From: Sanderia malayensis
Lineage: Eukaryota; Cnidaria; Scyphozoa; Semaeostomeae; Pelagiidae
NCBI GenBank assembly: GCA_013076295.1
Contig: RQOL01000906.1
Span: 6,018,297-6,082,296 of the forward strand
Length of the DNA: 64,000 nucleotides
Reading direction: 5' to 3'
Part shown: positions 11,766 to 22,042 of the stretch, piece by piece
Numbering within the stretch: the stretch's first letter is position 1
Layout: the number at the start of each line of letters is the position of its first letter
The notes under the pieces: model-generated
The model's database searches: none
Seen by the model: only the letters and a program-made list of their open reading frames with translations
What the model was told of the DNA's origin: nothing
Position numbers and translations under genes: made by a program

Positions 11766-12180
11766 ATCCACTTGCTACACTATACGCTATAATATACTTT
11801 CCCTGTTTTAAATTTTTGTTTTGTCCATGGGGATTACGCGGAGCGTAATTTCTGGCAGCAAGTGCTCGCTTAATCGTTAGCTCTCACTTTTCATAGACTC
11901 AGCAAGTTACACTTTACAAAGGGGGCTCAGATATTGAGTATAAGACCCCCCGCGTAGGGTTAATGAGACGTCTGCTGCCATAAACAATTTCCGCGTACTC
12001 CCATATAAAACTTGTTTTGTTTTTCTTGTATTCTGTCTCCGCTGCTAAATGCTAAAGGTAAGTTCGCTTCCAATCACATTTGGGACGAAAAAAGGATTAA
12101 CTGCGCCGCGGTGGAGAGAAAGCTCGCGCAAGTGATTGCAAACGCAAATTATGCTGTCAAGTCTGCCGAAAACGCCATCA
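11766..12180 (+). other. Junction region between DIRS-like and BEL sequence
   Basis: This contains the small palindrome ATTACGCGGAGCGTAAT at about 11833, possibly part of the split terminal repeats of the DIRS-like element. A short coding-like stretch follows at about 12060-12190 (NHIWDEKRINCAAVERKLAQ), which I cannot assign. Exact element edges are not visible. Confidence 0.35.
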
Positions 12181-12836
12181 CACATTAATATGCGATAAAA
12201 ATAAAGGGATCAGTTGTTGACAGCAACAAATCAGAGAACGTTTATGCATCCAGTTGCCATTGTTTGTGGTGGGGGGATTGAATGTAGAGAATTGTTGGAT
12301 ACAGGCTCGAGCAGTTACTATGTATCATCAACCCTCATAGAGACGGCAAAGAAACAACCAGTGCGACATGAATACAAGTCAGTTGAAATTATCCTGCAGA
12401 AAGCAAGTAAGAAACGAAAGTATATGAACTTCAAATCAATGATATAGATGGAACATTTAGCGTCAAATCAGAAATTAACAAAGTTGATCGAGATGTTCTT
12501 TTGACCCTACCAAACTCATAGTACGAAAAGGTAATTCAACAGAATTTACATCTAAAAAGTGCGGTAATGAATGATAAGGATTCAAAGAACATGCTACCTG
12601 TTCATATAATACTGGGTGCTAATTATTATGCACTTATAAAGACATCAAAACCAATAAGAGTTGAATAGATGGGACAGCCAATCGCCGAATATACTAAATT
12701 TGGCTGGACTATCATGTCACCTGGCCAGGGAAGTTTGTAGACTACCCTAATGTTTGCAAGAATTTCTCACGATGACTACATGGACATGTGTAACCTTGAC
12801 GTATTGGATCTAGAAGATCACCCTGAGGGAGAAGAT
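12181..12836 (+). pseudogene. BEL/Pao aspartic protease region
   Basis: The protease active-site motif ELLDTGSSSYYVSS sits at about 12290. Further family blocks lie downstream across stops and frame changes: LPVHIILGANYYALIKT near 12600, then GQPIAEYTKFGWTIMSPG near 12690, then DDYMDMCNLDVLDLEDHPEG near 12800. These blocks in this order are characteristic of the BEL/Pao protease and the linker before RT. Sequence similarity then stops abruptly at about 12836 and resumes with the element's C-terminus, so RT, RNase H and most of the integrase are deleted. Confidence 0.75.
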
Positions 12837-13172
12837 GGAACTCAGAATACTTGAGAGCATTACGTGAAAGGCATGATGCTACAAACCAAGGTAGAGACAC
12901 TCAGTTGGAAGTTGGGGATATAGTCATGATTAAAGGAGAAGAGATAAATTGATCGAAGTGGAGAGTTGGGAAAGTCACGGGACTCATAGTTGGGCGAGAC
13001 GGCGTGGCAAGAGGAGTAAAGATTCCAACAGCTAGATCAAACATTAAGAGACCCTTGCAACACCTTTACCCGTTAGAGCTGAGCTGTGACCTCAAGGAAC
13101 AGGAGCCAGTGAAGCTGAACGCTGATCCAAAAGATTTCAGGCCAAAGAGACGCACTGCAGCTGTAGCCTCTT
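12837..13172 (+). pseudogene. BEL/Pao integrase C-terminal domain (DUF5641-like)
   Basis: It reads EYLRALRERHDATNQ, LEVGDIVMIKGEE, WRVGKVTGLIVGRDGVARG and IKRPLQHLYPLEL. This is the typical C-terminal fold after the BEL integrase core. One TGA interrupts it after KGEEIN. It ends at a TAG after AAVAS, and the BEL 3' tail resumes beyond the nested gypsy element at 19693. Confidence 0.8.
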
Positions 13173-13227
13173 AGAACATTCGCGGAACATTCTGTAAATT
13201 AATTTTGTAAATTAATTCGTGAATTAA

Positions 13228-13393
13228 TTTAATGTTTTGTAAATTAATTCGTCAGGTGATTTGTCAATCATTCGTAATTTGTTTATATCTGTCAATCATT
13301 GTACATCGCTAGTTAGTTGCGTATCAGAAGATTATGATTTTACATCAACGGGCCTATTCTCTATATCGGAGTCTTCTAACGGAAACATTATAA
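13228..13393 (+). repeat. 5' LTR of nested gypsy element A
   Basis: Nearly identical to 19520-19692 across TGTCAATCATTGTACATCGC, then GCGTATCAGAAGATTATG, then TTTTACATCAACGGGCCTA. The left edge is blurred by two extra copies of a TGTAAATTAATT-like motif just upstream (13195-13227). The gag ATG follows immediately. Confidence 0.85.
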
Positions 13394-14290
13394 ATGGCAT
13401 CGAGAATGGCTCAAGTATCTTTACAACCTCTTGCACCGTTTGATCCTGTGTCTGATCCGACATCTTTAAGCCAAAGATGGCAATCGTCGAAACGCCGTTT
13501 TCAAACCTAGTTAACTGCCATGGGCATCACTAGCGATAAACAATAGCGAGTTCTTTTATTGCATCAAGTTGGTCCTCATACTCAAGAAATTTTTGAGACA
13601 TTTACTGACACTGGTGAAGAGGATGCTTACACTATCGCTCTAGAGAAATTGGATGCCTATTTTCCCCCTAAAAAGAATGTTGACTATGAAATATTTCAAT
13701 TTCGTCAAGCGACCCAGGTACCAGACGAAACAGTCGACCAATTCTGCACCTGTTTACGCAAACTAGCCGCAAACTGCGAAGTTTCTAACACAGATAACGA
13801 GTTGAAAGCTGCTATTATTCAAAATTGTCTCTCGAAACGACTCCGAAGAATTGCTCTACGTGAAGAATCCATCACGTGGGATATATTGCTGACAAAGGCA
13901 AGAACTATGGAGGCAAGCGAACTTCAGGCCAAAGGCATCGAACAGTCTCTAGCTTCGACACACCTTTCGTTCGAACCTACCGAGCCTGTAAACCGTTTTT
14001 CTAAACGAAATCAGTCCCATTCTTCTCGCAATTCTGCCACATCACCATCTTAGCGAGAGTGCTACCATTGTGGATATTCTTGACCTCACCGAACTAGCCC
14101 TTGCACTGCCAAATGAAAAACTTGTACAACATGCGGGAAAGACAATCACTTTGCCCAAGTTTGTCCCAGTCGCCCCACAAACATCACACCACAACAGCGA
14201 AATTCCTCTGTTCGCCACGTCAACATTGCCTCTTCCGATTTCAGTACCGATGATGAGTATATCTATAGCTTGATTTCCAATGGTACAAAA
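13394..14290 (+). pseudogene. Gypsy element A gag with zinc knuckles, stop-interrupted
   Basis: Translation can start at the ATG directly after the LTR. The capsid-like part (EKLDAYFPPKKNVDYEIFQF, then RQATQVPDETVDQFC, then ALREESITWDILLTKARTME) runs from 13559 to 14053. In the same frame after a TAG come two zinc knuckles: CYHCGYS and then CTTCGKDNHFAQVC. Stops at about 13501, 13546, 14053 and 14083 break it. It is closely related in layout to the gag of gypsy element B at 27 kb. Confidence 0.8.
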
Positions 14291-14304
14291 CTAACATTTA
14301 TAAA

Positions 14305-14706
14305 TTGAAACCACCAGAGCTCTCTGTCAACATCAACAACGTTCCCGTCAAAGTAATCGTTGATTCTGGAGCCTCCATTGATATAATTGACGAAAGAGCC
14401 TTTCAAGAAGTCTGTGCACATAATCACATACAACTAAGACATTCTAATACCAAAAAAATGGCCTATGGTTCTTGCACTCCTCTTCCATTATTGGGGAAAT
14501 TTGAGGCCACGTTCAAAACACACCAACGATACACGGTGGCTACCATTCACGTCACAAAAGGTCAGCATGGTTGTTTATTAAGTTTCAATACTGCTACAAA
14601 ACTGAATCTCCTTGCCATTCATGTTAACCATCTTGCTGAATCACCCTCAACCGTCGAACAACTGGTCGGAAAAATCCCGATTTATTTGATGGCATTGGAC
14701 AATTAA
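14305..14706 (+). pseudogene. Gypsy element A protease
   Basis: A retropepsin-type domain with the catalytic VKVIVDSGASIDIID box near residue 15 and a C-terminal VTKGQHGCLLSFNTATKLNL. It is frameshifted relative to gag, and its stop (14704-14706) separates it from the RT, which continues in another frame. Confidence 0.75.
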
Positions 14707-15217
14707 AGGATTTTGAGCTTAAATTGCATATTGACCCAAAAGTCGTTCCTTTCGCCCTGCCCCCTCCACGCATTCCCTTCCATTTGCGGAGGCACATTTC
14801 TCAGGAACTTGATAAATTGAAGAAAGCAGGGATTATTGAGGACATCAAAGGGCCTACCCCTTGGATATCAGCATTGGTTGTTGTTTCCAAGCCTAATGGA
14901 AATATTCGACTTTGCGTCAACATGAGACGGCCTAACAAAGTAATTCTGCGGGAACGCCACGCTAACCCTACGGTTGATGATGTCATCCATGCTTTGATTG
15001 GTGCAACAATGCTTTCGAAGTTGGACTTTCGCTGTGGCTACCATCAAATATCGCTGAGTGAAAAAAAGTCGTTATGTCACGGCATTTTCAACGCATAAAT
15101 TTTAAACAATTCAAACGTCCAAATTTTGGCATAAAATCTGCCAGCGAAATATTCCAACATGTGATATCTACACGCCTGCAAGGCATTCCTGGAGTTTTAA
15201 ATATCAGTGGTGACATG
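14707..15217 (+). pseudogene. Gypsy element A reverse transcriptase, cut by an insertion
   Basis: RT motifs in order: PPPRIPFHLRRHISQELDKL, ISALVVVSKPNGNIRLCVNM, SKLDFRCGYHQISL. In a shifted frame come FGIKSASEIFQHV and GIPGVLNISGDM. The last is the catalytic box, normally x-x-D-D, here Gly-Asp, so the first Asp is lost. Similarity ends abruptly at 15217; the rest of RT and the first part of RNase H are missing. What follows is a nested insert. Confidence 0.75.
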
Positions 15218-16271
15218 CCACGCGTAAATTTTATTTCAACATCTCGCTGGCCATTTGAGAGCTTTTCAGATTTCATTCGCTGTAATTCAGAGTCTCCAAC
15301 TATTAGTACTTTATCTTTTCGTTTTCATTTTCATTTTCATTTTCCTTGCTCGCCTTCACTTTTCCATCCCTATTTCTATTTGTAGTCTGTGGTGATGGTG
15401 AATTGTTGTTCGAGTTTGTCCTTCCAGTTTCATTTTCCTTGCTCGCCTTCTCTTTTCCATTCCTATTTCTATTTGTAGTCTGTGGTGATGGTGAATTGTT
15501 CTTCGAGTTTGTCCTTCCAGTTGATTTTTCACAACGGCGTTTATTTTCCTTTGGCTGTTTTGTTTCTTTGTTTTTAACTTCAGGACTTTGAATTAGAATG
15601 CTTTCAGTGACAATGTTCGGATTGTTATATTCTCCAGATGTATTATTCACATTTTTGGGGATTCCTTTTTTCTTTTCAATTTGGTCCTCGTGAGGTTTCA
15701 AGGTAATGTCTTTCAGTGTGCTGATGTATGGCTGGTTTAATTTAAAGTTCTCGATTTTTAAATTAAAATATTCTTTCATCAGATTTTCATGTTTTTCTCT
15801 TGTTTTTGTTAGCGTTGCGCTTAGAGATTCGTTAGCCTCAATAAGCTTAAGAATTACTTTGGAGATTGCAACGGATTCAGAGCCTTGGTAAGCGTATGCT
15901 TCATCCATAGTGATCGATTGCCTTCTACTTTGTTGACTCTCTGCCTGAGGGCTTTCGTCGTCAGAAGAAGTTCTTGAATCGTCTAATCTCAATGATTCCG
16001 AATCGTCATTCACTACGTTTAGATGAGCTTTTGATTCGTCTATTCTCAAAGATTCCGAGCCATCCTTGGTAGGCAAGTTTTCAATTTTTCCTGTTGCCAG
16101 CATGGACGCCAACTGTAGCATGACGGGCGACTCACTTAGGCCATGATCCTTTGACAGCTTTTTACAAATTAGCTCAGAGTAAACGCGTTTCCTCGCATTT
16201 TTAAGCTTTCTAATGGTTTCTAGAATCAACTCATCTGTTTCTTCAGGATCCAGAGTTAAGTTAGAAGCCAT
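15218..16271 (-). pseudogene. Nested ORF: winged-helix-like N-terminus, coiled coil, 31-residue repeats, SGNH-like start
   Basis: A 322-residue ORF (16271 down to 15303) starts with a helical domain of about 70 residues (LILETIRKLKNARKRVYSEL, then KDHGLSES). I read this as a winged-helix-like fold of the kind seen in SAMD1/KAT6 N-termini. An acidic Ser-rich linker, a Lys/Glu-rich coiled coil (about residues 140-185), two tandem 31-residue repeats (TGRTNS...SPSPQTTNRNR) and an Asn-Glu repeat follow. Directly after a slipped (GAAAAT)n tract, another frame reads KVLIVGDSELQRMKSEKLSN, like the start of the SGNH-hydrolase domain found in some LINE proteins. It is cut at 15218 by the junction with gypsy A. 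Probably the ORF1-type protein of a non-LTR or unknown element. Confidence 0.5.
15310..15535 (-). repeat. Coding tandem repeat (93-bp period) plus GAAAAT microsatellite
   Basis: The block containing TCTGTGGTGATGGTGAATTG recurs 93 bases apart (15386 and 15479), giving two 31-residue copies in the protein. A GAAAAT-type microsatellite at about 15315-15345 marks the frameshift. Confidence 0.8.
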
Positions 16272-17734
16272 TTAGTAGAGTTTGTTTAAGAGAATCAAAG
16301 AGAAGCTGTTTCACGCTGTTCACCAATTCAATCTTGATTTCAGAATCCCAATTCAATCTTGATTAGAGCTCAGTGAACTCTATAGAAGAACTCTGGAACG
16401 ATAACTCTATTGTTCTGGGCTGCCCGTGAGTGTGTCACTTTTTGAATTTGATGCGCGCGCATTGTACGTATAAAAACTGGAAATTATAATGGAGACCTAT
16501 TGTGCTGCATCTATTTTTTTACGGATTTATTTCATTTTCATCAAAGTCGATATTTTTACCTCAACAAAATAAAGGAATCATATGATGGTAAGATCTATTT
16601 TATCGTTTCCGGCTTAGAAATAATAATGTTAAGGAAGGAGATCGTTGTAAAAAGGCTATTTTGCAGTGGCGGCAACTTCGGTCTAAGTAAAAACGCTGAG
16701 AAATACCACAGGAAATGACTCGTAAAATGCAGCGTAGAATCGCACACAGCAGCAATAATGACGCGTGGTATTTTATCAAGGGTGCAATACCACACTCCCG
16801 AGAAACTCCCCGTTAAATGCAGCATTTCACCGGGGTATTTCACAATAAAATAACAGAATTTTTATGACTGTTAAATTTCACGTTGTTGTTATTTCACTTG
16901 CGTGGAATTTACCACCCTTTTACCTGTGTAGGCCTTTTAACAATTACCTGATCAAATTAATAATAATAAATAATAGATGTAGATATACATATACATTTTG
17001 TTTACTCCCCATTTTCGGCAAGTCAAATTTCCCGCGTTATACACTTCGGTGAGTGGGAGAGAGGCTGTACGTGCGGCAAACGTAACGTATAAGAAGTGTT
17101 GTCAGGTTGGCTCTGTACACGTACACCACCATCAACAAGCAAATTTGTTATTTTCTGCTAGGAATTTTGGAGTTTTAACCAGGAAATTTGAAGTTATCAT
17201 TTGGAGAAATATGTTATCGAAAGTTTTACATATATGACTTACAACTTTGTGGAGAAGTGTCAATGCTACAAGACTTTTTGCAGTGGCGATTTTTGGACTA
17301 AGCTCATCGTCCAAATTATTTGAAGTTATTTTACACGTTTATTTCATGAGATACATAGCTACATGGCATTTCAAAAGTTGTAGAATTGTTATTTGCAGGT
17401 TATACTTATTTGGCTGGCTTCTGAGTTTGCCCATTCTTCAAAAATTTATGAAAACGTTGTTTTTTAGAGAATTTCTAAAATAGAAAATTGCCCGTAAAAT
17501 ACATTATAAGCGTGTAGCGATGAATTTTTTTTTATTTCTAAGAAATAAATAAGTATATTAAATGATCCTGTACATTTTGGCAGCTAATAATGATACAACT
17601 GATGAGAAATACGATGATTTGTTTTTTCTGCTATACGGCAGCCATTTTGTGACGCACTCAAGCTAAATGAAGTTATCGTTCCAGAGTTCTTATATAGAGT
17701 TCACTGGTGGAGCTTTATTTCCCGCCGAATGACG
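16272..17734. mobile_element. Rest of the nested insert, with inverted repeat arms
   Basis: The arms at about 16367-16450 and 17647-17714 are inverted copies: AGTGAACTCTATAGAAGAAC and GGAACGATAACT on one side, their complement on the other, with similarity continuing into GTGACACACTCA. The first arm lies just upstream of the winged-helix ORF. So either two copies of the element's 5' region face each other or the insert has inverted termini. No ORF between them is recognisable. Gypsy A coding sequence resumes at about 17735. Confidence 0.5.
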
Positions 17735-18772
17735 ACATTCGCAAACGGAACGCGAGGATCTAGTTATTGTTTGGGCTATAGAAAGACTGCATATATACTT
17801 ATATGGAGCTACATTCAATCTATACACTGACTGTAAGCCCATTGAAATGTTACTGAATAATCGTACGTCTAAACCTCCTGCCAGAATTGAGTGCTGGAAC
17901 CTCCGTATTCAAGATTACACTTTCAACGTGATCCACACAAAAGGCTACGAAAACCTTTCAGATTTTCTCTCTCGTCACACCAGTGATCAAACGCCCGGGA
18001 CTTCTGAAAACCTAGCAGATGAATATGTACAATTTTTATCAAGTCACGCCGTTCCAAAAGCCATGACGTTGGACGAGATAAAAACTGCTACGCAGCAGGA
18101 TGCTACTTTGCACACACCCTGGGAAATTATCAGGACAGATTCTTGGCAATCTATCGATAACCCTGCAATTTCTGTAAATAACAATGCTTCGATCCAACTA
18201 AATGATCTGAAAACTTTTCAGAAGATTAAGGATAAACTTACTGTAAATGCTGATTCTACTATCATTCTTCGTGGTTCAAAAATTATTATTTCACTGACAC
18301 TTGGCCAAAGGGCGCTGAATCTCGCGCATGAGGGGCATGAAGGCCTAATGAAAACTAAGAAATTACTAGGCGAAAAAGTATGGCTCCCTGACATCGATAA
18401 AATGGCCAAAAACACCATTGATCAATGTCTGGCCTATCAAACCAGTAGTGAAACAAATCGTCAAAAGCCTTTGACGATGTCTAGGTTGCCTGACGCACCA
18501 TGGAACACGGTCCATATTGATTTTTGTGTACCCTTTCTCACTGGAGAACTCATTTTGGTGGTAATTGGCGCTTACTCTCGATTTCCAGAAGTGGATATTA
18601 TACATTCTACGTCTGCTCGCGCATTGATTCCCAAATTGGACCGCATTTTCACCACACATGGCCTACCGCGCGTTATTAAAAATGACAATGGTCCTCCCTT
18701 CAATGGTGACGAACGTGCTATATTTATGACGGAAAATGGTAAGAAACATGAAAGAATCACCCCGCTGTAGCC
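17735..18772 (+). pseudogene. Gypsy element A RNase H C-terminus and integrase core
   Basis: It starts within RNase H (HSQTEREDLVIVWAIERLHI, then LYTDCKPIEM). The integrase zinc-binding region (LAHEGHEGLMKTKKLLGEKV, then CLAYQ) follows, with the second Cys changed to Tyr. The DDE core follows: VHIDFCVPF (first Asp) and IKNDNGPPFNG (second Asp). A TAG ends it at about 18770 just before the region with the catalytic Glu, which reads QANSQA and has lost it. Inactive. Confidence 0.8.
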
Positions 18773-19394
18773 ACAGGCTAATTCTCAAGCTTAAAAATTT
18801 ATGAAAGGCCACAGGATCTGCATATTGTGAAGCGAAAAATTGGAAAAAGAAATATACCGGTTTCTACTCAACTATCGCCCTACCCCTCACTGTACTACAG
18901 AATATTCGCCAGCTGAGATCTTATTCGATCTAAAAATTAACAATAAATTTCCCTTACCGTCTTTGGCCTCAGCTCGCTCAGATACCCATAAGAAATTACT
19001 CGAAACGGATGAAGTCGCTAAAGAGAACATGAAGACCTCCGCTGATCGTACAAATCATGCAAAGAAATCTGATGTCTCAGTTGGTGATACTGTCCTTGTT
19101 AAAGAGAGGAAAATCAATAAATTCTCTACCAGATTCAATCCAACATTGTATCAAATGTTAAGGAAGAAGGGCAGCATGCTGACAGCGAAAAGCATTCATC
19201 GTCAATATATTACACGGAATATCTCTTTCTTCAAAAGGGTAAAATTTGACTTTGATCTCGAACTATCTCATGATGATGACGATGATATAAATCAACCAAA
19301 TATTGACGACATCGAGTGTGTGGAGGGCCCTAGGTATCCACAAAGGGAAAGAAGACAAGTACCTCGGCTTGGACATAACATCTATGATCAGTAA
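18773..19394 (+). pseudogene. Gypsy element A integrase C-terminus
   Basis: LEKEIYRFLLNYRPTPHCTT, then YSPAEILFDLKINNKFP, then VSVGDTVLVKERKINKFS give the usual end of a gypsy integrase with its GD-x-VLVK SH3-like domain. An acidic Asp-rich tail (DDDDDI) and a stop at 19394 follow. A poly-A tract lies after the stop and a purine-rich tract (AAGGAGGAGA) directly precedes the 3' LTR. Confidence 0.8.
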
Positions 19395-19519
19395 CGTTGA
19401 AGATACAGTATATGAAAAAAAACACACAGAAAAAAAAAAAAAAGAAACTGTTTTGTTGGCTGATGGACCTTTCTTAAGCCTTAACATCAAAATTATTTTA
19501 TTCGAAAATAAGGAGGAGA

Positions 19520-19692
19520 TGTAATGTTTTGCAAATTAATTTGTCGCGTGATTTTTCAATCATTCGTAATTTTTGTATATCTGTCAATCATTGTACATCG
19601 CTAGTTAGTTTAGTTGCGTATCAGAAGATTATGATTTTACATCAACGGGCCTACTCTCTATATCGGAGTCGTCTAACAGAAACATTATAATT
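19520..19692 (+). repeat. 3' LTR of gypsy element A
   Basis: It starts TGTAATGTTTTG after the polypurine tract AAGGAGGAGA and is nearly identical to 13228-13393. It has a few substitutions and one small (TTAG-type) length difference. The right edge near ACATTATA is approximate because the flank shares a few bases. Confidence 0.85.
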
Positions 19693-19735
19693 GTGATAGT
19701 TATATTTGACCCCCTTGGTTCAAATAGGGGGAGAG
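19693..19735 (+). pseudogene. BEL/Pao extreme 3' end resuming after gypsy A
   Basis: It reads VIVIFDPLGSNRGRV in frame, a short tail I associate with BEL elements immediately before the LTR. This shows that gypsy A inserted into the BEL tail. Confidence 0.5.
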
Positions 19736-20074
19736 TGTAAAGAACAATTGCTTTTTTGTTTAATTTTTGATATATGAGTAAACACAGGAAGAGAGGACGT
19801 GGGGCAGCGTTTGATTTGAGATCAATGAGAACGTTCGAAACACGCGAGAAGTCACCGTTTGATTCAAAATTTATTGTGAGATTGCTGTGAGATTATCTGA
19901 GATTTATCGATGTGTTTATCCAAATATCGTATTTGCTGTTATTATAAATTTTACCCGCTTTCATGCTGAATTGGTTGGTTCGTTATCTGCGTTGTGTTTC
20001 CTGCGTATTCATATCTTGGCCTAAATTGTTCATCAAAGTATATTTGTGTAAATCAAATTCAAATTCACCACACT
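19736..20074 (+). repeat. 3' LTR of the BEL/Pao element
   Basis: 339 bases from TGTAAAGAACAATTGC to TTCACCACA (TG...CA ends). Its last ~150 bases match 8188-8337. A purine-rich AGGGGGAGAG precedes it, as expected for a polypurine tract. Confidence 0.75.
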
Positions 20075-21103
20075 TTTTGAGTTAAGACATTTTGGGCAAC
20101 CTGAAAGGCTCAGCGGTTAATATGTTTCAATTATACCACCCACTGCTCTGTTATTTACTTCCATGTGTACGTCCCCAATTAAGAACATATATTCTAAGTA
20201 AATAAAAAAACATATTAATCCTTGACCCTGCTCGCATAACCATTAAAGTAGCTAGTATATTGCCTCGGGCTCCTATAAATTGGTAGCAGCTGCTATTTTC
20301 CTTCTTAGTATTGAGCTCAATAATAATAACTTGAATATCGTTAAGTACTTGCACACCTTCTATCTTCTTAAATGAAATATCATCTGTTACATACAAATCC
20401 GTCTTCCACTCTATGAAGTAACATCTAATCAGATATAGGACGTTTAAAGCCATTTAATCTCAACTGATTACATGAAAAGGACACGTCTTGTCTCAGCGAT
20501 GATATTTATACTAAATTTACCTGTAGACAGGGAATTTTTTCCAACAAACTGGCGGAGAGGGTAACCGGGGATTTTTCACTTGTTTCGACTTCCTCATGGT
20601 AGTACCTTCAAATTTTCAAGGGTGTCCAAAAAAATTTCTCCCCACATGTCACGTGATCGATGACGTAAAGGGTAACGGTCAGAAAAATATGAAAGTCGTC
20701 AAATTTAAAAACAAACGGCATCAATCGAAAGAGCATGAAAAACTGAACAAAATATACCATGAGACCTATATCCTAAAATCAAAATGTTAAAAGATATGAC
20801 GTGTGAAACTTTCGATGACGTCATCAATAGTGAAAATCAAAAAGTAAGAAAAATATTAAATCAATAACGTAAGTTCTTTGAAATACGCCTTGGAACCACT
20901 ATTGCCCTGATATGATGTATAGCTAAATCTTAAAGCATGCATTGCTCTCAAAATTACAAAGGTATTCCATACGTTGGTTAAAAGCAATGCACGCTCTGGG
21001 ATTTAGTCGCATATCATGTCGAGGCAACAGTTGTTGCAAGGCGCAATTCTATAGAGCTTACGTCATTGTGAAACTGCTCTATTGGCACACTAAAGTTAGT
21101 AGT
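20075..21103. other. Non-coding stretch
   Basis: Nothing recognised on either strand. Small ORFs carry no motif. Confidence 0.4.
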
Positions 21104-21379
21104 TCACAAACCTCTCATAACTGGTTGAAATATTGTCCTGTTAGTGTCATGCGTCGTTCCCTTGCCTGTCACTGTCTCTTGCGAGCCATCATTGTTATTA
21201 ATAGTCACAGGCGTGGGAAGGCTCTGTACAATGGACAACGGAACAATTTCATTGTTGCTTTGAACTACTTCAGCCCAAGCTTTGTTCTGAGCTAGAACAG
21301 CACTGTAGGAAATAGTGTGATTCATTTTATGAAGCATTGATGTCATCTCTTTGCTTCCAGTTATACGATGCATCGTCAT
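21104..21379 (-). pseudogene. Fragment of an uncharacterised repeated ORF family
   Basis: About 91 residues with a well-formed, protein-like composition: MTSMLHKMNHTISYSAV, then AWAEVVQSNNEIVPLSIV, then TINNNDGSQETVTGKGTTHD. I remember a family of uncharacterised, high-copy cnidarian proteins with the same order of blocks; no function is known to me. It lacks a proper start and continues neither upstream nor downstream in an obvious frame, so it is a remnant, probably mobile-element derived. Confidence 0.4.
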
Positions 21380-21478
21380 TGCAGAAATTATTTGTTTCGG
21401 TGTTCATTCGCGACCTAAAATCAGTGATTGCCAATCAGATGCGAGACTCCAAATTTTAGTGGCTAATTGCTGAGACTG

Positions 21479-21844
21479 TCACTTGAATGCTCTGTCACGA
21501 ATGCACACTGCAAATTGCTTGCAGGTTATTTTTGAACTGTGTGAATTGTAAAAATTTTCAAACTTGTGCCGTATGGAATATATTTTAGCATAGCCTACTA
21601 TAACATGTTTCGGGTCCTCCACGCGAAGTTTATTTTTATTAAAACAGCATTCAGTGTTTGTTTCAACAATGGCTTCTTCATCATCCTGATTGGAATCTAT
21701 ATAATCTTTAAAGATATGTAATTTAACTTGCTTGTTAGCAGCTACATCCTTATTGCCATCATAATATTGAAAAGACATTATAAACATTATTTTGTCAGGT
21801 AGATTTGGGATGGTGGTGCACGGGAAGAATAGGAAAAATAACAA
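21479..21844 (-). CDS. Unassigned ORF, 121 residues
   Basis: Begins with a hydrophobic MLFFLFFPCTTIPNLPDKIM and continues with a mixed polar region containing DDEEAIVETNTECCFNKNK. Composition is plausible for protein, but I see no motif, no splice signals that settle its limits and no neighbour that explains it. It may belong with the ORF fragment at 21104-21379 on the same strand. Confidence 0.2.
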   Translation of the reverse strand: MLFFLFFPCTTIPNLPDKIMFIMSFQYYDGNKDVAANKQVKLHIFKDYIDSNQDDEEAIVETNTECCFNKNKLRVEDPKHVIVGYAKIYSIRHKFENFYNSHSSKITCKQFAVCIRDRAFK

Positions 21845-22042
21845 CTGTAACCTTTTACTCTTTTCTTCACAAATATATACAAAACATAATATCTCAAGCT
21901 AAGCAGACAGTTTGGTTATAGATCCACGACTCTACCTCCTTTCTATCTCATGAGAGTCTATTTCCCTATCTAATTCTCTATATGTTTTATTGTTAAATAC
22001 CACACATTACTTGAGTGTTTTACGTAAGTCCGCTTCCTTTAA

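Noticed and set aside
15346..15591. Plus-strand ORF of Phe/Leu/Val repeats resembling membrane segments
   Set aside because: Antisense of the repeated, polar C-terminus of the winged-helix ORF. The hydrophobicity is an artefact of reading the complement.
13559..19394. Reading gypsy A as a functional polyprotein
   Set aside because: Multiple stops, frameshifts, lost catalytic residues (RT Asp, integrase Glu, zinc-site Cys) and a large insert make it a relic.
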